Assembly (NCBI RefSeq): GCF_031127875.1
Contig: NZ_JARXIA010000022.1
Location: forward strand, 1 to 64,000
DNA length: 64,000 nucleotides
DNA from: Pelagicoccus sp. SDUM812005
GTDB taxonomy: Bacteria; Verrucomicrobiota; Verrucomicrobiia; Opitutales; Opitutaceae
Reading direction: 5' to 3'
Shown here piece after piece: positions 25,897-34,051 of the stretch. Positions within the stretch are counted from its first letter, which is position 1; the number at the start of each line of letters is the position of its first letter. The notes beneath the pieces are model-generated. The model worked only from the letters and a program-made list of their open reading frames with translations, made no database searches and was not told the origin of the DNA. A program made the position numbers and the translations under genes.

Positions 25897-27045
25897 CTAA
25901 GCGACCGGCGCCCCTTCGAGCAAGGCCTGCTCGTAGCAAGCCAGGTACTTGGGAACGATCTTCTCGGCGGTGAAACGCTCCACCGCCCGTTCCTTGGCCG
26001 CAAGCCCCAAGGCGCGAGCCCGGGCCGGGTCTTCGACCAGCTCGTCGATACGGGCCGCCATCTCGTCGCAATTCCCAAAGTCGCAAAGCAAGCCGGACAC
26101 GCCTTCCTCCATCACTTCCGGAATCCCGCCCACTCGAAAGGCCAAGGACGCCTTGCCCAAAAACATCCCTTCCAGAATGCTCAGGCAAAAGCTCTCCGTC
26201 TCCGAAGTGTAGATACCTAAATCGCTCGCTTCGATGTAGTCTTCCACCGGATACCCGTTCTGACGCACGATCACCGTCGACTCCAAGCCAAGCTCCCGCA
26301 CCTTCCCCTCGAACTCCTCGAAAGAGTTACCCGCCAGCACGATCAGTTTCAGGCGGGAGCGAAACTTGCATCGGGCCACCGACTCCAGCAACAGGTCGAT
26401 CCGCTTGACCGAACGCAGGTTCGAAGCGTGGAAAAGCGTGAAGCAGTCTCCGAGCTCCAGGTCCTTCCTCATCCGCTCCCGGGTCGAAGTCGCCTGACCG
26501 GGCGTATAGAAATTATGGATAACCTCCACCGGCTTCCCCACGTCGAAAATCTCCTCCGTGTCCCGTCTCAAACTATCCGATACAGTCGTGACACGATCCG
26601 AGTGCTGCAGCGAATACTCGATTGCCCGTCGGTAGTTCGGGTCGCGACCGAGCAAAGTCGTATCCGTGCCGTGCAGCGTCGTCACGATGCGCAAGCGATC
26701 CTGCTTGGCCATTCGCTTGGCGATATACGCCGCCGTCGCATGCGGCACCGCGTAGTGAGCGTGGATGATGTCCAAATGGACTTGGTCGGCCACCTCGGCG
26801 ATCTTGACCGCCAGCGGCAGCGTATAGTCAGCGTATTCGAAAAGCTTATATTTCGAAACCGCGACCGCGTGAAAATGGATGCGCGGCAAGGACGTATCCA
26901 AGCGAACCGGCTTCGCGTAACTGAAGAAATGCACCTCGTGCCCACGAGCCGCCAACTCCATTCCCAATGCCGAAGCAAGAATTCCGCTGCCCCCGACCAA
27001 GGGGTAACAAGCGATGCCAATCTTAAGTGGGTTTTCGGAGTTCAC
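25897..27045 (-). CDS. bshA: N-acetyl-alpha-D-glucosaminyl L-malate synthase
   Basis: BshA joins UDP-GlcNAc to L-malate, the first step of bacillithiol synthesis. The 382-residue GT4 protein has the family pattern: CYPLVGGSGILASALG (donor loop), GHEVHFFSYAKPVRL, YADYTLPLAVKIA, IIHAHYAVPHATAAY, TTLHGTDTTLLG, DRVTTVSDSLRRDT, VIHNFYTPG and the E-x7-E motif ESFCLSILEGMFLGKASLAFRVGGIPEVM. The combination of malate-site residues in FEYADYTLPLA and gene order with bshB makes this assignment firm. Its start immediately abuts the bshB stop. Confidence 0.93.
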   Translation of the reverse strand: MNSENPLKIGIACYPLVGGSGILASALGMELAARGHEVHFFSYAKPVRLDTSLPRIHFHAVAVSKYKLFEYADYTLPLAVKIAEVADQVHLDIIHAHYAVPHATAAYIAKRMAKQDRLRIVTTLHGTDTTLLGRDPNYRRAIEYSLQHSDRVTTVSDSLRRDTEEIFDVGKPVEVIHNFYTPGQATSTRERMRKDLELGDCFTLFHASNLRSVKRIDLLLESVARCKFRSRLKLIVLAGNSFEEFEGKVRELGLESTVIVRQNGYPVEDYIEASDLGIYTSETESFCLSILEGMFLGKASLAFRVGGIPEVMEEGVSGLLCDFGNCDEMAARIDELVEDPARARALGLAAKERAVERFTAEKIVPKYLACYEQALLEGAPVA

Positions 27046-27762
27046 CTAAAACAGACGAATCCCGCGCGGAGCCGAATTCAACCCATTTACAAGAACAGGG
27101 TCATTCGGCCAGAGGGCTTGAGCGTACTCGCACCCTGCTTGCAGTCCTAAGGTCCGAGCCCGCGAAACCTGCAGGTCCAGGTAACGCCGTGTCTTCATCT
27201 GGGATTGGTGACAGCTCATCAACTCCCGCCAAGCCTCGATCTGCAGTGATACGTCGAAGACGAAGGGCAGCTGGGCAGCAGGCTCCGCCCCAGGAGTAAT
27301 CGCGTAAAAATAGAGCGACTCGATGGCGTGCGGCTTCAGCTCAGCCAAATCGCTTACGCCCGCGTACCGCGCCAGCCGGGCCGCGTCCATAGCCACTTTT
27401 CCAATCGCCACGTGGTCCGGATGCTGGTTTTCCACCCGGCTAGGCGCCAGCAGCACCGAAGCGCCCGTTGCCCGTATGACACGAGCCACTTCCATCGCGT
27501 TTCGAGGGCTGGCAACGATGCGCCCATCGCCGCCGCAATCGAGAAAGGAGAGACTCGCCCCGCAACGCGCCGCAGCAGCCTCGCTTTCCGCGACGCGCTC
27601 CTCCGGAGTCCCGTTGCTTCCCGACTCCCCCTTCGAACAAACCAAGAAATGGATACGGCTCCCCGCTTCCGCTTCCTTCAGCAGAATCGCCCCGCAGCCA
27701 AACTCGATATCGTCGGGATGCGCTCCTACCGCTAGAATGGTTGTTTCCTTACTCACCGACAT
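27046..27762 (-). CDS. bshB: Bacillithiol biosynthesis deacetylase BshB (PIG-L/LmbE family)
   Basis: The start at 27762 (MSVSKETTILAVGAHPDD) is preferred; it overlaps the end of the BshC-like gene by 14 bp. The 238-residue protein has the zinc motif AHPDDIEFGCG, then VCSKGESGSNGTPEERVAESEAAA, LDCGGDGRI and the third ligand in ENQHPDHVAIGKVAMDA. It deacetylates GlcNAc-malate to GlcN-malate. Motif details (KGESGSNGT) match the BshB1 branch. Operon position between the BshC-like gene and bshA supports the assignment. Confidence 0.92.
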   Translation of the reverse strand: MSVSKETTILAVGAHPDDIEFGCGAILLKEAEAGSRIHFLVCSKGESGSNGTPEERVAESEAAAARCGASLSFLDCGGDGRIVASPRNAMEVARVIRATGASVLLAPSRVENQHPDHVAIGKVAMDAARLARYAGVSDLAELKPHAIESLYFYAITPGAEPAAQLPFVFDVSLQIEAWRELMSCHQSQMKTRRYLDLQVSRARTLGLQAGCEYAQALWPNDPVLVNGLNSAPRGIRLF

Positions 27763-28519
27763 AGGCTTCGTCACTGCGTTCAATGGGGTCACGTTCAACA
27801 AACTCGATCTCAGGTGCGTCGTCCAGGTTCAAGTATTTAATCTCCCCCGCTCCAGCAACGTAGTGCGTGCAATGCAAGACCGACTGCATCCACCGCAGGC
27901 GCGTATCGCGCGTCGGCGTGATCTTCGCCTTGTCGCTCGCGTCAGCCTCCACCTGCAAGTAAGAGCTTCCCCCTTGGTGCAAGGCGAAGCCGTCCCCATG
28001 CTTGCGAGCGCGAACCACCTCGCCCTCCAGCATCGTATCCACGAAAAAATCATCCACCGAAATCGCCTTAGCCCGAAACTCAGCCGAACCGGAACGCTCA
28101 ATCCGCACCCCCTCCAGCAGTCCCATCCCGCGATACATCTCCAAGCAAAAGTCGGCTACGCTCTCCGCTTGCACCGAAGCGAAAAGCTCCGCCAACTCCG
28201 AGCTTACGAACTGCGGCAATTGTCGCGCCGTATTGGCCTGCCAACTACGATCCACTCGCTTTGCGAATAGCGGAGAGTACTTTTTCTGGATCTTGTTCTC
28301 GAAAGCAAAATTCAGGCACTGCAGCTCGCCGGTCTTCAAGTGGCAGAGCTTCGTCTGCGTTTCGCGCGGATCGTGATCGCAATCGTGATAAAAGAAAACG
28401 ATTTCCCCGCCTAGTTCGCGTTGCAGTCGCCTCGCCGTCCAAATCTTGGATACGAGAAAACGCTTCGGAAAGAAACCGCAGGGCTGCTGCCCAAAACAAA
28501 TAATCGGAGAGCTACTCAT
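27749..28519 (-). CDS. Half-length BshC-like protein, candidate cysteine-adding enzyme
   Basis: The 256-residue product is encoded exactly where bshC would be expected. Two blocks match the BshC core: residues 9-50, FGQQPCGFF followed by a helix and then VFFYHDCDHD (BshC: TGQQ..GLF..GPLYT, then VPVFW..EDHD), and residues 209-230, LRWMQSVLHCTHYVAGAGEI (BshC: VGGPGEIAY). Canonical BshC is about 540 residues and ends in a coiled-coil dimerisation domain, which is absent here; the interval between the two blocks is also shorter. It overlaps the symporter stop by 8 bp and the bshB start by 14 bp, indicating translational coupling. Inference: it adds cysteine to GlcN-malate. The blocks are seen directly; the activity is not demonstrated. 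Confidence 0.65.
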   Translation of the reverse strand: MSSSPIICFGQQPCGFFPKRFLVSKIWTARRLQRELGGEIVFFYHDCDHDPRETQTKLCHLKTGELQCLNFAFENKIQKKYSPLFAKRVDRSWQANTARQLPQFVSSELAELFASVQAESVADFCLEMYRGMGLLEGVRIERSGSAEFRAKAISVDDFFVDTMLEGEVVRARKHGDGFALHQGGSSYLQVEADASDKAKITPTRDTRLRWMQSVLHCTHYVAGAGEIKYLNLDDAPEIEFVERDPIERSDEAYVGE

Positions 28520-30221
28520 GCGTACCTACGCTCCTTCCCTTTCGAAAAACCGTCTGCTGCAACACAAAGGACAAAAGCATCACCATTCCGCATCCGATCA
28601 AGTTATACCAAAGGTAACCTATCTCCAAGGTCTGATACATTGCCAACACAGCCAATTGGCTCGCGATCGCTGCTGAGAAAACCGCGCTTCCTTTCACCGA
28701 CTTCACAAAAAACGCCACCAGAAACATACCCAAGATGCCCCCGTAAAAGAGGGAACCGAGAATATTAACCGCCTCAATCAAGTTCTCGACCAAGTTAGCA
28801 TACAGGGCAAAGGAAATAGCCAAGCCACCCCAAGCCGCCGTCAGTATTCGAGAAACCCTTACATAATGGGCATCGCTTTGGTCGGCCTTGGCAAGCCGCC
28901 GATAGAAGTCGACCATGGTCGTCGAACCCAAGGCATTCAATTCGGATGCGGTAGACGACATCGCCGCCGCAAAAATAACCGCCACTAACAAGCCAATAAG
29001 CCCCTCCGGAAGGTAGTTCAAAATGAACGTGATGAAAACGTAGTCGGAATCCTTCGCCTCGAAGTCCTCCCCTGCCTTGCCGATCAGCTCCTTCACCTCG
29101 CTGCGTACAAGCAAGGCCTCGGACTCCAAAGCCACCGCTTGCTCCTTGGACAACGCAATGGCAGCCGCGTCTCCTTGGTCCAGGTTCAAGGCAAGAGCGC
29201 GTACCGCTTCAGCCCTTTTCTCGACTACCGCTTCGTACCGATCCTGCAGGGCAGACAAATCGCCCGCGTATTCAGTTTCCGCGACCGCATCCAAGGTCGC
29301 TTGGTTGAAGAATACCGGCGGCTCCTCGAAAAGGTAGAAAACGAAAACCATCACCCCTACGAACAGGATGAAGAACTGCATCGGGATCTTAACGACCGCA
29401 TTGAACAGAAGCCCGAATCGGCTGGCGCTTACCGAACTGCCCGCCAAATAGCGCTGCACTTGCGACTGGTCCGTTCCAAAATAGGATAGCGACAGAAAGA
29501 GACCGCCGAACAAGCCGGACCAAAACGTATAGCGCTCTTCGATATCGAAGGAAAAGTTGACCACCTCCAGCTTATCCATGGCGCCGGCCACCGAAAGGGC
29601 CGTGCCGAAGGAAACTTCGTCCGGAAGGTTGCCGATGATCATAGCGAAGGCTACGAACATCCCGATCAAGATGATTCCCATCTGGTAGCGCTGGGTGATG
29701 CTCACCGCCTTGGTGCCGCCCGAAACCGTGTACAGCACCACCAACGCGCCTACCAATACGATAGTCAGATCGAGGTTCCACCCCAACAACGAGGAAATCA
29801 CAATGGCCGGAGCATAGATCGTAATCCCCGCCGCGAGGCCTCGCTGGATCAAAAACAAAAAGGCGCCCAGGTAGCGCGTCTTGGAATCGAACCGCTGTCC
29901 CAAGTATTCGTAGGACGTGTAGACGTTCAAACGGCGATAGATCGGAATGAAGAACACGCAAATAAAGATGATGGCGAACGGCATTCCGAAATAGTTCTGC
30001 ACGAAGCCCATTCCATCGTCGTAAGCCTTTCCGGGAGTCGAGAGGAAGGTGATCGCGCTCGCTTGAGTCGCCATGACCGATAGCCCAATCGTACCCCAGC
30101 GGATCGAATCATCTCCCTTGAGGTACCCCTGCAAGCCGCCCGAACTCCGCGTGCGCCACATCCCATACGCCGCGATTCCCACCAGCGTTCCGAGCAGAAC
30201 GATATAATCTAAAGTACTCAC
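28512..30221 (-). CDS. Sodium:solute symporter (SSS family)
   Basis: A GTG start at 30221 is chosen because the upstream gene ends in the same GTGA and the protein then begins directly with the first membrane helix (TLDYIVLLGTLVGIAAYGMW). The 569-residue protein has the SSS marks GTIGLSVMATQASAITFLSTPGKAYDDGMGF in helix 1-2 and AAMSSTASELNALGSTTMVDFYR near helix 9. A hydrophilic insert of about 115 residues, helical and charged (FNQATLDAVAETEYAG onwards), splits the middle. Similar symporters in Bacteroidetes lie beside PIG-L and bsh genes. The substrate is unknown; a product of the PIG-L hydrolase or a thiol precursor is plausible. Confidence 0.88.
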   Translation of the reverse strand: MSTLDYIVLLGTLVGIAAYGMWRTRSSGGLQGYLKGDDSIRWGTIGLSVMATQASAITFLSTPGKAYDDGMGFVQNYFGMPFAIIFICVFFIPIYRRLNVYTSYEYLGQRFDSKTRYLGAFLFLIQRGLAAGITIYAPAIVISSLLGWNLDLTIVLVGALVVLYTVSGGTKAVSITQRYQMGIILIGMFVAFAMIIGNLPDEVSFGTALSVAGAMDKLEVVNFSFDIEERYTFWSGLFGGLFLSLSYFGTDQSQVQRYLAGSSVSASRFGLLFNAVVKIPMQFFILFVGVMVFVFYLFEEPPVFFNQATLDAVAETEYAGDLSALQDRYEAVVEKRAEAVRALALNLDQGDAAAIALSKEQAVALESEALLVRSEVKELIGKAGEDFEAKDSDYVFITFILNYLPEGLIGLLVAVIFAAAMSSTASELNALGSTTMVDFYRRLAKADQSDAHYVRVSRILTAAWGGLAISFALYANLVENLIEAVNILGSLFYGGILGMFLVAFFVKSVKGSAVFSAAIASQLAVLAMYQTLEIGYLWYNLIGCGMVMLLSFVLQQTVFRKGRSVGTHE

Positions 30222-30355
30222 GCGTAGAACTTGGTAAACAAATAGAAGGCGATTACCTCCGCTACGAAGAAGAGAGCTACAAACCAGTATACCCGTCTCC
30301 AACTACCGAATACAGGAGCCTGGTCGCTCTCTCGTTTTTCTTTATTCGCTTCCAT
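30218..30355 (-). CDS. 45-residue single-pass membrane protein coupled to the symporter
   Basis: This short frame starts with ATG 9 bp after the PIG-L stop and ends in TGA that overlaps the symporter's GTG start (GTGA). It encodes a charged N-terminus (MEANKEKRESDQ), APVFGSWRRVYW, one membrane helix (VALFFVAEVIAFYLF) and TKFYA. The exact fit between two genes and the amphipathic basic-aromatic border before the helix argue for a real protein, probably an accessory subunit of the symporter, as small membrane partners exist for several secondary transporters. No function is assigned. Confidence 0.75.
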   Translation of the reverse strand: MEANKEKRESDQAPVFGSWRRVYWFVALFFVAEVIAFYLFTKFYA

Positions 30356-30364
30356 CAGTATCGA

Positions 30365-32893
30365 TTATGGTCGTGCGTCAGAGCTGGCTTCATGTCCGAG
30401 AGAAAGCAAGTTCGCAAAAATCCGGTACGCCCCGGGGACGCCCGCGGGCAGCTGGCGAAACCAAGAAATCCCCGTATAAACGAAATATCCTTTCCCATGC
30501 TTGGCGACTAGCAGGCTGCCTTCCCGAGCTGGCTCGCCGGGATCGTTGATCGAGAAAACGGGCGTGAACGCTCGATCCCAGGAATCGGGAAAATAAAGCC
30601 CCCTCTCCTGCGTCCAAAAATCAAAATCGTCGGCCGTGATGCGATTCGGCGAATTCATGACCGGATGCTCCGGCGCGATAACCCGTACCTCAGCCGACTC
30701 GTCCGTCACGCGGTCGCGGGAAAGGCTCAGCGGATACGGAGCGAACTTCTGAGTCTTCAAACCTCGGTTCGTATTGTACTGAACCAACACGGTGCCGCCC
30801 TCTTCGGCGAACCGAAACAGGTCTTCCATTATCGCATCAATATTCTCAACCGTATTGTAGGCGCGGATACCAACGACTACCGTATCGATTCCCACCAGCT
30901 GAGTTTGGTCAAAGCCTTCCGCGGAAAGCTCCACGACCTCGTATCCAATCTCCCGGATGCTGGCCGGTACCACATCGCCCGCCCCCGGCAGGTAGCCGAT
31001 GCGCTGCCCGAACCGGGCCACCTCCAGGCTGACTGCCCGAGTCGCTGCAGTCGCAAACACGGTCTGCTCCCGAATATGATCGTACTCGATCTGGGCAACC
31101 GACTGGTCGAACGCCCCCGCATTGGTAGACAGCCTTGCCGCGATGCTAACTTGCTCCGGCTGCGAGCGGGGCGTCACCGTAAACGAATAGCTTCGCGTGC
31201 CGCCGCTGCGCAGGGTCGGCACCTCGTAAGCCGAAGGCTCCACGGACCAACCTTTCGGCAGGTCGAGCGTCAAGCGCCCCTCGACGTCATCCAACAGAGC
31301 GCTGATGGTAACCTCGACTTGCCGGCTCTCATAGTTCGGGAAAAGCGTGACCGGATTCGCAAACTCGATAGCCGCCGCGGGCAGATTCAGAACCGGGTGG
31401 ATCGTTTCCCCTTTGGCTGGATCGACCTCGCGATAGGAGATCGGCAAGCCCACCAGAACCGCCGTATCCATAATCTCGATCGCAACTTCGGCGTAGAAAG
31501 CGGGGTCGTTCTCCGCCTTGCCAATCAGCAGCTGATCTTCGACGTCGAACATCCCCAGCGTCCCCTCCCTTTCCAGCCAATAGGGCTGAGGGTAGGCCGT
31601 ATCCTCCCCGATCGATACCGAAACCGAATGCTCCACTCGCTCGTTGTAGCTCAATTCCAAGCCGAGCCGCTCCGCATGCTTGGCGAAGGGGATCGCCAAG
31701 CCCACCAACTGGGCCGGAACCTGCGAGCGATTTATCAACTCGAGGGTGAGCTTCATGGAGTCGCCATTGCGAACGTACTGCTCTGAGCTCAAGGCCCTCA
31801 GATCCAGTCCCATGCAGGCCAATACGATCTCGTCCAGCTCGCCTCGCTTGCGCAAGGCCCAGCTCCCGTCGGGAAGTTCCGAGATCGCTTGCCGCAATTC
31901 GAGCAAAGCAGGCACCGAACGAGCAGGATCCCCTACATCGAAGCTGGAAATGATCTCCCTTAGCTCTGCTTGAACCGTATCCGATTTTTCGACACGCGCC
32001 CAAGTCGTATCCACTCCGCTAAAGATGTCCCCTCGCACCGGCGCGCCGACCAGATGCTCGAAGTACTCGATTCGGGAACCGCGATCGATGCGCGTGCCGA
32101 AGCCTTGGCTGAGGTGCTTGCTGCGGCTGGCGGAAGCGATTTCGTTGTAGGACTTTCCAAGCAACGGCTCGAAACCTCCCACATCGATACGGGCATACTT
32201 TTCATCGTCGAAGCTTGCATCGTTGTTCCTGAAGAACCAGCTGCTGGTATTCCAGACCACTCGCTTGGCTTGCCAGGTGTCGACGAACTCGAGCTGTTCC
32301 GGAAAGCGGCTCGGATCCGCAGCGGCCTCGAACGCTTCCAAGGCAAGGATGGTGGAAGCAGTGTGGTGGCCATGCGTGCGACCGGGCTCGAGGCCGAAAC
32401 GCGTAATCAAGACGTCTGGCTGAAAGTTGCGAATCACCCAGACCGTATCTGCCAAAACCGCTTCCCGGTCCCAAATCTGGAGGGTCTCGTCGGGATGCTT
32501 GGAAAACCCGAAATCCTTGGCCCGACTGAAGAACTGCTGACCGCCGTCCACCCTACGGGCCTCCAAAAGCTCTTGCGTACGGATTACCCCAAGCTGGTCT
32601 CGAAGTTCCGGGCCGATCAGGTTCTGCCCGCCATCGCCGCGCGTCAGCGACAGGTAAGCCGTATCGTATTTGCGACCCAACGACAGGTAGGAAATCAGGT
32701 TCGTATTCTCGTCGTCCGGGTGTGCCGCAACGTAGAGGGCTCGGCCCAGCGTATCCAGTTTCTGGAGCGACCAGAGAATTTCGGATCCGGTTCGCGGCTC
32801 CGGGGCGTTCACGGCTTGAGCTTGCAACAGGCTCGTCGCCGAAGCGAGCGAGAGCAGGTAGCAGCTCACGTTTCGGAAAAGTTCTAGGGACAT
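30365..32893 (-). CDS. Large exported PIG-L family deacetylase/hydrolase
   Basis: The 842-residue protein has a signal peptide (residues 1-28). Its PIG-L domain follows with the zinc motif AAHPDDEN (H58, D60, D61), LSLTRGDGGQNLIG, ARRVDGGQQFFSRAKDFGF and the distal histidines in GRTHGHHTAS. The remaining 550 residues are beta-rich (Ig-like regions, about 330-650) and end with a Rossmann-like domain (VDTVVVGIRAYNTVENIDAIM, GGTVLVQYNTNRG, WFRQLPAGVPGAYR). It is the first gene of the run leading through the symporter to the bacillithiol genes and probably acts on an N-acyl glucosaminyl compound outside the inner membrane. Confidence 0.85.
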   Translation of the reverse strand: MSLELFRNVSCYLLSLASATSLLQAQAVNAPEPRTGSEILWSLQKLDTLGRALYVAAHPDDENTNLISYLSLGRKYDTAYLSLTRGDGGQNLIGPELRDQLGVIRTQELLEARRVDGGQQFFSRAKDFGFSKHPDETLQIWDREAVLADTVWVIRNFQPDVLITRFGLEPGRTHGHHTASTILALEAFEAAADPSRFPEQLEFVDTWQAKRVVWNTSSWFFRNNDASFDDEKYARIDVGGFEPLLGKSYNEIASASRSKHLSQGFGTRIDRGSRIEYFEHLVGAPVRGDIFSGVDTTWARVEKSDTVQAELREIISSFDVGDPARSVPALLELRQAISELPDGSWALRKRGELDEIVLACMGLDLRALSSEQYVRNGDSMKLTLELINRSQVPAQLVGLAIPFAKHAERLGLELSYNERVEHSVSVSIGEDTAYPQPYWLEREGTLGMFDVEDQLLIGKAENDPAFYAEVAIEIMDTAVLVGLPISYREVDPAKGETIHPVLNLPAAAIEFANPVTLFPNYESRQVEVTISALLDDVEGRLTLDLPKGWSVEPSAYEVPTLRSGGTRSYSFTVTPRSQPEQVSIAARLSTNAGAFDQSVAQIEYDHIREQTVFATAATRAVSLEVARFGQRIGYLPGAGDVVPASIREIGYEVVELSAEGFDQTQLVGIDTVVVGIRAYNTVENIDAIMEDLFRFAEEGGTVLVQYNTNRGLKTQKFAPYPLSLSRDRVTDESAEVRVIAPEHPVMNSPNRITADDFDFWTQERGLYFPDSWDRAFTPVFSINDPGEPAREGSLLVAKHGKGYFVYTGISWFRQLPAGVPGAYRIFANLLSLGHEASSDARP

Positions 32894-32971
32894 GTTCGGA
32901 TCGGACAGGACTGGATGAGTGGAAAAAAGGCTTCCGCGGCGCGTTCGGGCGGATTCAGGGGAAAGGTAGTC

Positions 32972-33835
32972 TTAAAGCTGAGCCAGCATGTCCCGGGCAA
33001 TCTTCTGGTAGTCGGGATTCCCGCCGGCGGTCGCGAGCTCCAGCGTCTTTTCCGCCGACGCCTTGGCAGCCGCCTTCAGCCCCAGGTCCATTTCGATGCG
33101 GGCCTTGCGAGCATACATCCAGTAAGCCGGACGTTCGCTGAGCTCGCAGGCTTTGCTCACCCATTCGAGCGCCGTTTGCAAATCCTTGCCGGACTCGTGG
33201 TAGAAGGTAGCCGCATTGAAAAGCGCCCCCGGCTTTTCGAAAGCGGGCGTGCCCTTGAGGGATTCGATCTGGGCCATGACCTTCTGCTCGGTCGGAACCT
33301 GCAACGGCATCGAGATCCGAGTGCGGTCCCAGTCGAGGTTCAACACCGCGCCGTCGTTGCGAAGCGCGTCGATGGTGAAAGTCATGGATTCGACCGGACT
33401 GGAAAGCTGGGTCGGCTTGACGACGAAGCGGACGAGGTCGCCTTTCGGGTCGTAGCCCATCGCCCCCCAAAGGTCCGTGCTCTTGTAAACGATCACCGTC
33501 CACTGGTCCCTACCGGGAATGGTGTAGAGGGCGTACTGGCCCGCGGGGATGGTTTCGCCGCCTAGCGTAACCTCGTCGCTGAAGCTGATCTTACTCGGTT
33601 GGTTGGCCCCCGTTCGCCAGACTTGGCCGTAGGGCACGAGCCCGCCAAAAATCTCTCGGCCCTTCACGCTCGGTCGGGAGTAGTCGATGGCCACTTCCGT
33701 CAAGCCGACCGTTTGCTCCAGCAAGGAGTGCGGGCTGGCAGCCGGAGTCTTCAGTTGGGCCGCGGCGTTAAGCGCGAGGAAGAGCGCCAGCCCGGCAAAG
33801 GCAACGCGTTTGAGTGAGGCAGCAGTGTGGTTCAT
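32972..33835 (-). CDS. Exported DUF2911 protein with helical repeat tail
   Basis: The start at 33835 gives a signal peptide (MNHTAASLKRVAFAGLALFLALNAAA) and 287 residues; a much longer upstream in-frame extension is antisense to the MFS gene and rejected. Residues 30-175 are DUF2911: VAIDYSRPSVKGREIFGGLVPYGQVWRTGAN, then ETIPAGQYALYTIPG and WTVIVYKSTDLWG. The last 90 residues are TPR-like helices (ALFNAATFYHESGKDLQTALEWVSKACEL). Family function is unknown. It is 78 bp upstream of the PIG-L gene on the same strand and could share its promoter. Confidence 0.85.
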   Translation of the reverse strand: MNHTAASLKRVAFAGLALFLALNAAAQLKTPAASPHSLLEQTVGLTEVAIDYSRPSVKGREIFGGLVPYGQVWRTGANQPSKISFSDEVTLGGETIPAGQYALYTIPGRDQWTVIVYKSTDLWGAMGYDPKGDLVRFVVKPTQLSSPVESMTFTIDALRNDGAVLNLDWDRTRISMPLQVPTEQKVMAQIESLKGTPAFEKPGALFNAATFYHESGKDLQTALEWVSKACELSERPAYWMYARKARIEMDLGLKAAAKASAEKTLELATAGGNPDYQKIARDMLAQL

Positions 33836-34051
33836 GGAGAAGCAGTTAACTTGGGAACGGGACAGTCGGCGACCGGACCATCGAAATAGTCCAAGGATGC
33901 TAGATAGACTCCGAAAGCCCCGCTTTGGCTGCAGCTTTTTTACCCAAGCCGGAATTAGGAGAATGCGAGGGATTTCTCCAAAAATGCAGATGCCCAGCGC
34001 CTTCGCCTTTGCGCTTGCCTGCCCTAACGGGCCCCCTAATAAACGACGCCC

